DNA of 24,945 nt from Firmicutes bacterium ZCTH02-B6 (GTDB lineage Bacteria > Bacillota > Limnochordia > Limnochordales > ZCTH02-B6). The notes under the pieces were generated by a model. It searched no databases and had not been told where the DNA came from. It saw nothing but the letters and a program-made list of their open reading frames with translations. Where the stretch lies: the NCBI GenBank assembly GCA_002159155.1, contig LZRQ01000034.1, positions 1 to 24,945 of the forward strand, given 5' to 3'. The translations under genes were made by a program, and so were the position numbers. Below, in pieces: positions 14,269-21,600 of this stretch (position 1 is the first letter of the stretch; each line of letters starts with the position of its first letter).

Positions 14269-14463
14269 ATGTGGACGGTTGTATACATTGCGCGCAACCG
14301 CGCCGCCGGCCAGCGGGTGTGTGAGATGCTGCAGCGCGAGGGGCTCCTGGTTAAAGTGCGTCCGCTAGGTGACGGGACGGACAAGGACGCGGTTGAACTC
14401 CTGGTTCCCGAAGCGGAAGCGGAGGAGGCTCACGAGGTACTGGCCAGCGCCCTCGGCCGTTAG
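14269..14463 (+). CDS. Conserved 64-aa protein, possibly DUF2007-like
   Basis: A small soluble protein with an alternating beta-alpha pattern: WTVVYIARN, a helix through RVCEMLQREG, LLVKVRPLG, then ELLVPEAEAEEAHEVL. It resembles the small ferredoxin-like-fold proteins often found beside accD in Bacillota, sometimes labelled DUF2007 or putative signal-transducing protein; the assignment is tentative and no function is known. GGGGAG lies about ten bases before the ATG. It ends 17 bases before accD, so it is almost certainly co-transcribed with accD-accA. Confidence 0.7.
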   Translation: MWTVVYIARNRAAGQRVCEMLQREGLLVKVRPLGDGTDKDAVELLVPEAEAEEAHEVLASALGR

Positions 14464-14480
14464 AGGCAGGACCCACTACG

Positions 14481-15371
14481 ATGCCCGTATTCAAAGACCT
14501 TTTTCGTTCCAAATCCCGCTATGCAACGGTGAAACCGTCCCAAGGGGACGGGGACCAGCCGCGCCCCCAACCCGCGCGGCCCAAAGAAGTGCCTGACGGC
14601 CTGTGGGTCAAGTGTCCCGGTTGCCAAAACATCCTCTATCAACGGGAGCTCGCCCGCAATCTGCAGGTGTGCGCCCGGTGCGGGCACCACTTCCACGTGG
14701 GCGCGGTGGAGCGCCTTAGTCAACTCTTGGACAGCTTGGATACCTTTGAAGAATGGGACACCGACCTGAGAACGGTGAATCCGCTGGGGTTCCCGGGATA
14801 TGAGGAAAAGCTGGCCCGTATGCAGGCCCAGACTGGCCTGAGCGAGGCCGTTGTGACCGGTGAAGGCAAGCTCGACAAGTACCCGGTAGCTGTCGGTGTG
14901 CTGGATTTCAGCTTCTTCAGCGGCAGCATGGGCTCGGTGGTCGGCGAGAAGCTGACCCGGCTGTTTGAGCGCGCGCTGGAGCGCCGGATTCCCGTAGTGG
15001 TGGTGTCAGGCGGGGGCGGTGGCGCCCGGATGCAGGAGGGCATTCTCTCCCTCATGCAGATGGCCAAGACGAGCCAGGCCGTAGAACGGTTTGGCGCAAG
15101 CCGCCAGCCCTACATCTCCGTGCTGACCAACCCCACCATGGGCGGGGTGTACGCCAGTTTCGCGTCGTTGGGTGATTACATCCTCGCTGAGCCGGGCGCG
15201 CTGATCGGTTTCGCCGGTCCGCGCATCGTGGAGCGAACGATTCGCCAGTCCTTGCCCAGCGGGTTTCAAACGTCGGAGTTTGCCCTGAAAAACGGCATGG
15301 TGGACATGATCGTGGAGCGCAAGGACTTGCGCCCCACTCTGGCGCGCATCCTGCGCCTGCACCGAGCCTAG
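14481..15371 (+). CDS. accD: Acetyl-CoA carboxylase carboxyltransferase beta subunit
   Basis: A 296-residue subunit that, with AccA, moves the carboxyl group from carboxybiotin to acetyl-CoA to give malonyl-CoA for fatty acid synthesis. The N-terminal zinc ribbon has Cys45, Cys48, Cys64 and Cys67. The crotonase-like core shows SGGGGGARMQEG, TNPTMGGVYASFASLGD and EPGALIGFAGPRIVE, all strongly conserved in AccD. About 30 polar residues precede the zinc ribbon. Start by position and homology. It is followed after 13 bases by accA. Confidence 0.97.
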   Translation: MPVFKDLFRSKSRYATVKPSQGDGDQPRPQPARPKEVPDGLWVKCPGCQNILYQRELARNLQVCARCGHHFHVGAVERLSQLLDSLDTFEEWDTDLRTVNPLGFPGYEEKLARMQAQTGLSEAVVTGEGKLDKYPVAVGVLDFSFFSGSMGSVVGEKLTRLFERALERRIPVVVVSGGGGGARMQEGILSLMQMAKTSQAVERFGASRQPYISVLTNPTMGGVYASFASLGDYILAEPGALIGFAGPRIVERTIRQSLPSGFQTSEFALKNGMVDMIVERKDLRPTLARILRLHRA

Positions 15372-15384
15372 GGGGCACTAGCGG

Positions 15385-16386
15385 GTGGTCAATGGCGTGT
15401 TTGAGTGGGAACGGCCCCTCATTGAGCTGGAAAACCGTATCAAGGAACTGCAGGCCTTTACCAAGGAGAAGGGCATCGACTTCAGCGAGGAACTGGCCAC
15501 CCTCGAACGGAAGGCCGATCGCCTGCGGGCCGAGATCTTCAGCAACTTGACCCCCTGGCAGCGGGTGCAGCTGGCCCGCCACCCCAGGCGGCCGACGACG
15601 CTGGACTACATCAACATGATCTGCACGGACTTCGTGGAGCTGTCCGGCGACCGCTGCGTGCGGGACGACGAGGCGATGGTAGGTGGTCTCGCACTTTTGG
15701 ACGGCATGCCCGTAACCATTATCGGCCCGCAGAAGGGGCGCGACACCAAGGAAAACATTCGCCGCAACTTTGGCCTACCCCACCCAGAGGGGTACCGAAA
15801 GGCGCTGCGCCTCATGCAGCAGGCCGAGAAATTTGGCCGACCGATTGTCTCCCTTATTGACGTGGTCGGGGCCTACCCGGGCATCGAGGCCGAGCAGCGG
15901 GGCCAGGGTGTGGCCATCGCGGAGAACATTCGCCGCATGTCGTTTTTGCGGGTACCCATCGTCTGCGTTATCACCGGCGAAGGGGGCAGCGGGGGGGCCT
16001 TGGCCATCGGCGTGGGCGACCGGGTGCTGATGATGGAGAATGCGTGGTACTCGGTCATTTCGCCCGAGATGTGCGCGGAGATCCTGTGGAAAGACACTGG
16101 CCGGGCGCCTGATGCCGCGGCCGTGCTCAAGATCGGGGCGCAGGATTTGCTGGAGTTGGGCGTCATCGATGAGGTGATCCCCGAACCGTTGGGCGGCGCC
16201 CACCGCGACCGCGAACAAGCGGCCCAGCGGCTCAAGGAGGCTGTCGTCCGCCACCTGCGGGAGCTTTTGCCCTTGAGCGGGGATGAGCTCATTCACCGCC
16301 GTCTGGAGAAGTATCGCCGCATGGGCCGTCTCGCCCAGGAGACCGAAGAGCGGCTCCAGGCGGTTTCTGAGTCCCCGCGTGACTGA
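15385..16386 (+). CDS. accA: Acetyl-CoA carboxylase carboxyltransferase alpha subunit
   Basis: A 333-residue partner of AccD in the carboxyltransferase heterotetramer. Typical motifs are LARHPRRPTTLDYI, DRCVRDDEAMVGG, GPQKGRDTKENIRRNFG, PIVSLIDVVGAYPGIEAEQRGQ, and TGEGGSGGALAIGVGDRVLMMENA with the oxyanion-forming glycines. GTG start at 15385 after GGGGG. The N-terminal helix region is charged, as usual. Gene order accD-accA-pyk follows B. subtilis except that pfkA is absent between accA and pyk. No biotin carboxylase or carrier gene (accC, accB) is in the window. Confidence 0.97.
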   Translation: MVNGVFEWERPLIELENRIKELQAFTKEKGIDFSEELATLERKADRLRAEIFSNLTPWQRVQLARHPRRPTTLDYINMICTDFVELSGDRCVRDDEAMVGGLALLDGMPVTIIGPQKGRDTKENIRRNFGLPHPEGYRKALRLMQQAEKFGRPIVSLIDVVGAYPGIEAEQRGQGVAIAENIRRMSFLRVPIVCVITGEGGSGGALAIGVGDRVLMMENAWYSVISPEMCAEILWKDTGRAPDAAAVLKIGAQDLLELGVIDEVIPEPLGGAHRDREQAAQRLKEAVVRHLRELLPLSGDELIHRRLEKYRRMGRLAQETEERLQAVSESPRD

Positions 16387-16430
16387 CGAACCGGCGGGCC
16401 GCGGGGTGCAACTGCCATGGAGGGACGGGT

Positions 16431-17879
16431 GTGCGTCGCACCAAAATCGTCTGCACCATTGGACCTGCCAGCGATGGACTCCTTGAGGAACTGATCTCGG
16501 CCGGGATGGATGTCGCCCGGCTCAATTTTTCCCACGGCACCCTCGAAGAGCAAGCGCGGCGCATTATCCGCCTGCGGGAGGCGTCCGCGGCGCAAGGGCG
16601 CCCCATCGGCATTTTGCTCGACATCCAGGGGCCCAAAGTCCGCATCGGTCCCGTCCGGCCGGAACCCGTCCTGCTTGAAAGCGGGCAAGACTTTACGTTT
16701 GTTCACGAGCCCGTGGTAGGGGACGGAACACGGGCGTCTGTCACCCACGTGGAGCTTCACCGGCTGGTGCAACCGGGGAGCACCGTCTACTTGGATGACG
16801 GGCTGATCGAGCTGCGGGTAGAGCGAGTGGAGGGTTCCGCCGTCCACTGCCGGGTCGTGGTGGGAGGTTGGCTCCGCTCACACAAGGGGCTGACGCTCCC
16901 AGGGGTCGACCTGGATTTGCCGGCCTTGACGGAGAGCGACGCAGCGCATATTCGGTTCGGCATCGAGCAAGGCGTGGACTTTATCGCCGCCTCCTTCATC
17001 CGCCGGGCGGAGCACGTGACCGCGGTCAAGGAAGTCATTCGCGCCGCCGGGGGGCGGCAGCCCGTCATCGCGAAGATCGAGAGCCACGAGGGCGTGCGGC
17101 ACCTGGAGGAAATCGTTGCGGAGGCCGACGGCATCATGGTGGCGCGCGGGGATCTGGGTGTCCAGATCCCGCCGGAAGAGGTACCTCTGGTGCAAAAGCG
17201 CATCATTGACACGTGCAACCGGATGGGCAAACCCGTGATCACGGCCACCCAGATGCTGGAGTCGATGGTCAACAATCCGCGGCCGACCCGGGCGGAGGTC
17301 ACCGACGTGGCCACCGCCATCTTGGACGGCACCGACGCCATCATGCTGTCGGGAGAAACCGCCATCGGGCAATATCCCGTGCAGGCGGTACGGGTGATGG
17401 ACCGGGTCGCGCGGCGTACGGAGAACGCCATCCAGTATGATCAATTGGTGGCCTCACGCCGCAGTGGCCCGTCCCCGACCATCGCTGAAGCCATCAGCTA
17501 TGCCACGTGCCGGGCAGCCACGGACGTGGGGGCAGCGGCGATCTTGACATCGACCCAATCGGGCGCCACTGCGCGGATGGTGTCCAAGTTCCGGCCCGGC
17601 GCGCCGATCCTGGCGCTGACCCCGGGCCCTGAGGTGGCCCGGCAGTTGACCTTGGTGTGGGGCGTGCAGCCCATCGTCGTACCCCGCACCGACAAGATCG
17701 ACGACATGATCGACGTCGCGGTGCAGGCCGCCTTGTCGGGCGGCTACATCCGCAAGGGTGACCGAGTTGTAATCACGGCTGGCGTCAAGACCGGCGAACC
17801 CGGCTCCACCAACCTGCTGCAAGTGTATACGGTCGACGGCGACGCCCGTGGTCCGGGCAACGACGGCGCGGGACGATAG
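16431..17879 (+). CDS. pyk: Pyruvate kinase
   Basis: A 482-residue glycolytic enzyme making pyruvate and ATP from phosphoenolpyruvate and ADP. Visible features are RTKIVCTIGPAS at the start, the substrate-binding ARLNFSHG, the catalytic lysine in AKIESHEG, and MVARGDLGVQIPPEEVP followed by TATQMLESM. The C-terminal allosteric domain is present, but the extra PEP-utiliser-like domain of the 585-residue Bacillus enzyme is missing. GTG at 16431 after GGAGGG. It is followed after 48 bases by ald, which interconverts pyruvate and alanine. Confidence 0.97.
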   Translation: MRRTKIVCTIGPASDGLLEELISAGMDVARLNFSHGTLEEQARRIIRLREASAAQGRPIGILLDIQGPKVRIGPVRPEPVLLESGQDFTFVHEPVVGDGTRASVTHVELHRLVQPGSTVYLDDGLIELRVERVEGSAVHCRVVVGGWLRSHKGLTLPGVDLDLPALTESDAAHIRFGIEQGVDFIAASFIRRAEHVTAVKEVIRAAGGRQPVIAKIESHEGVRHLEEIVAEADGIMVARGDLGVQIPPEEVPLVQKRIIDTCNRMGKPVITATQMLESMVNNPRPTRAEVTDVATAILDGTDAIMLSGETAIGQYPVQAVRVMDRVARRTENAIQYDQLVASRRSGPSPTIAEAISYATCRAATDVGAAAILTSTQSGATARMVSKFRPGAPILALTPGPEVARQLTLVWGVQPIVVPRTDKIDDMIDVAVQAALSGGYIRKGDRVVITAGVKTGEPGSTNLLQVYTVDGDARGPGNDGAGR

Positions 17880-17927
17880 CGCCGCCGCAAAAGGACGCAC
17901 GAACATGGCCGCAGGGAGGAATGACGG

Positions 17928-19052
17928 TTGATCATCGGGGTGCCCAAGGAGCTGAAGGAAGGGGAAAATCGCGTCGCCATGACGCCGGCCGGCGTCGACG
18001 AGCTGGTGAAGGCTGGGCATGCCGTGCTCGTACAGCGCGGCGCGGGCGCGGGCAGCGGCCTGCTGGACGACGAGTATGCCGCTGCGGGCGCGGAGCTCGT
18101 GGAGGATACGGCTGCCGTCTACGCCCGGGCAGAGATGGTCGTAAAGGTTAAGGAACCCGAACCCGAAGAGTTCCCGTACTTGCGGGAGGGCCAAATCCTT
18201 TTTACGTACCTGCACCTGGCCGCGTTTCCGGCGCTGACACGGCGGCTGGTGGAGGCCAAGGTGACGGCCATCGCCTATGAGACCATTCAATTGCCCAACG
18301 GGGCGTTGCCGCTGCTGCGCCCGATGAGCGAGGTGGCGGGGCGCATGGCGGTACAGGTGGGAGCGCGCCTATTGGAAAAGACCCAGGGCGGCCGCGGGGT
18401 ACTCCTGTCGGGCGTACCCGGTGTACCGCCCGCGGACGTGGTGGTCATCGGCGCGGGCACCGTCGGCACCAGCGCCGCGATCGTCGCGTTGGGTATGGGC
18501 GCCCAGGTCACTCTCATCGACAAGGACGCCAACCGGCTCCGCTACCTCGAGGAGATTTTGCATGGCAACCGCATTACCGTCATGTCCAACCGCTACAACA
18601 TCGAACGGGCAGTGGCCTACGCGGACCTGGTCATCGGGGCGGTGCTGGTGCCCGGCGCAAGAGCGCCGCGTCTTGTGACCGAGGACATGGTGCGCCAGAT
18701 GAAGCAAGGCGCGGTCATCGTCGACGTCGCCATCGACCAGGGCGGCTGTGTGGAGACGGCCGACCGGGTGACTTCCCACCGCGAGCCGACCTACGTCAAA
18801 CACGGCGTCATCCACTACGCGGTCCCCAACATGCCCGGTGCCGTGCCCCGCACCTCCACGTGGGCGTTGACCAACGCAACCTTGCCCTATATCCAGCAGG
18901 TGGCCGACAAAGGCTTCATCAAGGCGGTTCAGGATGACCCCGCTTTGCGCAAGGGCGTCAACTGCTATGCCGGCCATGTGGTGCTCGACGCGGTCGCCGC
19001 GGCCCACGGGCTCGAATATGTCGAGCTGCGCCAGCTGGTGCCGGGTCTGTAA
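17928..19052 (+). CDS. ald: Alanine dehydrogenase
   Basis: A 374-residue NAD-dependent enzyme that interconverts L-alanine and pyruvate plus ammonia; in spore formers it supports growth on alanine and sporulation. It starts MIIGVPKELKEGENRV, a hallmark of the family. The pyruvate-binding Lys75 and catalytic His96 are in place, and the nucleotide-binding VVVIGAGTVGTSAA lies at about 169-182. The C-terminal NMPGAVPRTSTWALTNAT is strongly conserved. TTG at 17928 is the start, after GGGAGGA. The enzyme uses the product of the upstream pyk, so the two are probably one transcript. Confidence 0.96.
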   Translation: MIIGVPKELKEGENRVAMTPAGVDELVKAGHAVLVQRGAGAGSGLLDDEYAAAGAELVEDTAAVYARAEMVVKVKEPEPEEFPYLREGQILFTYLHLAAFPALTRRLVEAKVTAIAYETIQLPNGALPLLRPMSEVAGRMAVQVGARLLEKTQGGRGVLLSGVPGVPPADVVVIGAGTVGTSAAIVALGMGAQVTLIDKDANRLRYLEEILHGNRITVMSNRYNIERAVAYADLVIGAVLVPGARAPRLVTEDMVRQMKQGAVIVDVAIDQGGCVETADRVTSHREPTYVKHGVIHYAVPNMPGAVPRTSTWALTNATLPYIQQVADKGFIKAVQDDPALRKGVNCYAGHVVLDAVAAAHGLEYVELRQLVPGL

Positions 19053-19067
19053 GGGGACAAGCTGCTT

Positions 19068-20429
19068 ATGCGGATGGAGACGCCGGCGCTGGACCGCGAC
19101 TACGCCGCGGCCTTTCCACGGTCCCGGCAACTTTATCTCGAGGCCCAGTCGCTGTTGCCTTCTGGCATCACCCACGATGCCCGCTGGATGGAGCCATTCC
19201 CGGTCTTCGTCGAGCGGGCGCAGGGCGCGTACAAGTGGACGGTGGAAGGTCGGCGCCTGATCGACTATTGGATGGCCCATGGCGCGCTGCTGCTGGGTCA
19301 TGGGCACCCGGCCGTCACCGCGGCCGTGGCCGAGCAGCTAGAGCGCGGTACCCACTATGGCGCAAGCCACCGCCTCGAGCTCGAGTGGGCGCGTCTCATC
19401 CGTGAGCTGGTTCCGGGGGCGGAGAGGGTTCGGTTTGTCAACTCGGGCACCGAAGCGACGCAGTTGGCGATGCGCTTGGCGCGGGCCTACACGGGTCGCC
19501 CCCGGGTGGCTAAGTTCACCGGCCATTTCCACGGCTGGCACGACGAAGCGGTCAGCGGCTATAAGGGCCCTTATGGCGTCACCGCCACCACCGGGGTACC
19601 CCAGGAGGTCTTGTCGACTACGGTCGCCCTTCCGGTGGGCGATGGCGATGCCCTCAAACATGCGCTCTCCCGGGGCGACGTGGCGGCGCTGATCGTGGAA
19701 CCCTCGGGGGGCGGCTGGGGTGCGGTCCCGATGGACCGGGATTTTCTCCACCTTGTACGTGAGGAAACAGGGCGCAACGGTACGCTGCTGATTTTCGATG
19801 AGGTCATCACCGGTTTCCGTCTTGCACCCGGAGGCGCGCAGGAGTATTACGGCGTGCGGGCAGACCTCGTCTGCCTTGGTAAGATCGTGGCGGGGGGCTT
19901 GCCTGGGGCGGCAGTAGCCGGCCGGGCTGACATTTTGGCGTATCTAGAGTACCGTGACCCCGAGTGGAACCGGACCAAGAAGATCGCCCACCAAGGCACC
20001 TTTAACGCCAACCCCGTCACCGCAGCGGCCGCCGTGGCCACATTGCGGCAGCTTCGGAACGGTGAGCCGATTCACCGGGCCGATGCCCTGTGCAGGGCGC
20101 TGGGACAAGGGCTCAACCGCGCCCTGGCGGCAACCGGCGTGCGGGGATGCGTGTACTGGCAAAGCTCCATGTTCCATATTGCCCTGGGGCTCGATGCGGA
20201 GCCCAGCCCCGCGGGTGTGCCGCCCCGCGGAGTCGACCCTGGGGTATTGGAGCGGCTGAGCAAGGGCGCAGAAACCCTCGCCCTGCGCAAAGCCATGCTC
20301 GTTGAGGGCGTCGATCTTATGCGCAGCGGTGGCTTTTTGTCCTCCGCCCACACCGAGCAGGACGTGGAAGACACGGTAGCCGCCTTTCAGAGAGCGTTGG
20401 GGCGGCTGCGCCGGGAGGGTGTGCTATGA
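19068..20429 (+). CDS. Class III aminotransferase, glutamate-1-semialdehyde aminomutase-like
   Basis: A 453-residue PLP enzyme of the class III family. Features: LLPSGITHDARW near the N-terminus, RVRFVNSGTEATQLAMRLAR, HFHGWHDEAV, LLIFDEVITGFR and the Schiff-base lysine Lys272 in CLGKIVAGGLPGAAVAG. It resembles HemL (glutamate-1-semialdehyde 2,1-aminomutase), but no tetrapyrrole genes lie nearby and paralogues of this type act on other amines or beta-amino acids. Its position 15 bases after ald suggests amino-acid metabolism. AAGGGGA lies upstream of the ATG; a second in-frame ATG is at 19074. The stop overlaps the ATG of a 38-codon frame. Substrate not assignable. Confidence 0.85.
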   Translation: MRMETPALDRDYAAAFPRSRQLYLEAQSLLPSGITHDARWMEPFPVFVERAQGAYKWTVEGRRLIDYWMAHGALLLGHGHPAVTAAVAEQLERGTHYGASHRLELEWARLIRELVPGAERVRFVNSGTEATQLAMRLARAYTGRPRVAKFTGHFHGWHDEAVSGYKGPYGVTATTGVPQEVLSTTVALPVGDGDALKHALSRGDVAALIVEPSGGGWGAVPMDRDFLHLVREETGRNGTLLIFDEVITGFRLAPGGAQEYYGVRADLVCLGKIVAGGLPGAAVAGRADILAYLEYRDPEWNRTKKIAHQGTFNANPVTAAAAVATLRQLRNGEPIHRADALCRALGQGLNRALAATGVRGCVYWQSSMFHIALGLDAEPSPAGVPPRGVDPGVLERLSKGAETLALRKAMLVEGVDLMRSGGFLSSAHTEQDVEDTVAAFQRALGRLRREGVL

Positions 20430-20542
20430 CGCCGGCGCTGCTGCGGAGGGTCGTGGCGGCCGGACCGGCAGCCGGGCGCAGTCCGTCTGATCTCGGACGG
20501 CGCCCGTGGTGCTCCGGGGGTGCGGAGGAGGGGCACCGGTGA
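20426..20542 (+). CDS. Possible 38-aa coupling ORF
   Basis: An ATG at 20426 overlaps the upstream stop as ATGA, GGGAGG lies six bases before it, and the frame ends in a TGA (20540-20542) that overlaps the GTG start of the next gene as GTGA. The product is Arg/Gly/Ala-rich and resembles nothing known. It may only serve to carry ribosomes from the aminotransferase to the HypE-like gene, or be accidental. Confidence 0.35.
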   Translation: MTPALLRRVVAAGPAAGRSPSDLGRRPWCSGGAEEGHR

Positions 20543-21534
20543 AGGTCGGCAAGCTGTCGTCAGCCGAGCTGCGCGCCCGGGTGCTGCCCTTCCGGGGTGC
20601 CGCGCGAGTAGAAGTCCTGGTGGGACCCGGCGTCGGGCTCGATTCCACGGTGGTTGATCTCGGCGGCGACGTCTGCGTCATTAGCAGCGATCCTATCACG
20701 GGCGCCGGAAAAGGTGCAGGTCGATTGGCAGTCATCGTGGCTACCAACGACGTGGCGGCCCACGGGGCGCGCCCGGTCGGTATAGTCGTGGTCCTCCTTC
20801 TGCCCGAAGGGACGCCAATCGACGCCGTCGAGGAGCTAATGCGGGAGATCGACGGTGAAGCGCGCCGGCTGGGTGTGGCCGTGCTGGGCGGTCACACGGA
20901 GATCACGTCCAGGGTCAACGACGTAGTGGTGGTTGTGACCGCCGTCGCCCGCGCCCCACGGGACCGAGTGATCTCGGCCGCCGATGCCAGGCCGGGGGAC
21001 AGCCTAGTGGTGACCAAGGGTGTAGGCCTAGAGGGGACGGCCATTTTGGCCAGCGATTTCGGTGGCGAGCTGGCTGCAAGCTTGGGCGAGGAGCTTGTGG
21101 CAAGGGCCGCCGCGTTCGCGGAGGAGCTCAGTGTGGTAGAAGAGGCCCTAATAGCCGCCGAAGCCGGTGCTCGGGCTATGCACGACACCACTGAAGGTGG
21201 ACTGCTCGGCGCCATCGAGGAGCTGTGCGATGCGGCGGGGGTCGGCTGCGAAATCTGGGAAGACCAGGTTCCCGTTCGCCCGGAAACCGTCGCCATCTGT
21301 CGCCACCTCGGCTTGGACCCGCTGGGCCTGCTCGGGTCGGGGAGCCTGGTAGTGGCTGCTCCCGACGGAGAGGCGGTCGTCGCTGCCCTCCAGCGCGCGG
21401 GTGTCGCGGCGTCGTGCGTCGGCCGGCTGGTGGAGGAAGCAGCCGGGAAGCGCATCAGGGGCCGCGACGGTCGGTGGCGGCCCCTTGCGGCGTACTCACA
21501 AGATGAACTGTGGCGTTTCCTAGAATCCCGTTGA
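20539..21534 (+). CDS. HypE-like AIR-synthase-family protein
   Basis: A 331-residue member of the AIR synthase/HypE/ThiL/SelD superfamily of ATP-dependent enzymes. The N-terminal ATP-binding half shows VGPGVGLDS, SSDPITGAGKGAG, ATNDVAAHGARPVG and LGGHTEIT; the C-terminal half has ARPGDSLVVTK, GLEGTAILA, and MHDTTEGGLLGAIEEL. True HypE ends in a PRIC/PRVC motif whose Cys carries the thiocarboxamide; here the chain ends RFLESR, so nickel-hydrogenase maturation is unlikely. It looks like the HypE paralogues of archaea and thermophilic Bacillota with no known substrate. GTG at 20539 is used, with GGAGGAGGGG upstream. Probably works with the ald/aminotransferase genes before it. Confidence 0.85.
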   Translation: MKVGKLSSAELRARVLPFRGAARVEVLVGPGVGLDSTVVDLGGDVCVISSDPITGAGKGAGRLAVIVATNDVAAHGARPVGIVVVLLLPEGTPIDAVEELMREIDGEARRLGVAVLGGHTEITSRVNDVVVVVTAVARAPRDRVISAADARPGDSLVVTKGVGLEGTAILASDFGGELAASLGEELVARAAAFAEELSVVEEALIAAEAGARAMHDTTEGGLLGAIEELCDAAGVGCEIWEDQVPVRPETVAICRHLGLDPLGLLGSGSLVVAAPDGEAVVAALQRAGVAASCVGRLVEEAAGKRIRGRDGRWRPLAAYSQDELWRFLESR

Positions 21535-21543
21535 CAGCCGGCC

Positions 21544-21579
21544 GCCGGGAGGCCACTGGTACGCCAGCGGCCTCCCGGC
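21544..21579. terminator. Bidirectional hairpin between convergent genes
   Basis: GCCGGGAGGCC (21544-21554) pairs with GGCCTCCCGGC (21569-21579), extended past one mismatch by CTGG/CCAG with a TACG loop. It sits between the HypE-like gene and pepF stops. There is no T-tract on either side, so it may stabilise mRNA ends rather than terminate alone. Confidence 0.55.
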
Positions 21580-21600
21580 ACAGCTCGGCGGCGCCGTTTC

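Noticed and set aside
20539..21534. True hydrogenase maturation factor HypE
   Set aside because: The C-terminal PRIC/PRVC cysteine motif is missing and no hydrogenase or hyp genes are adjacent.
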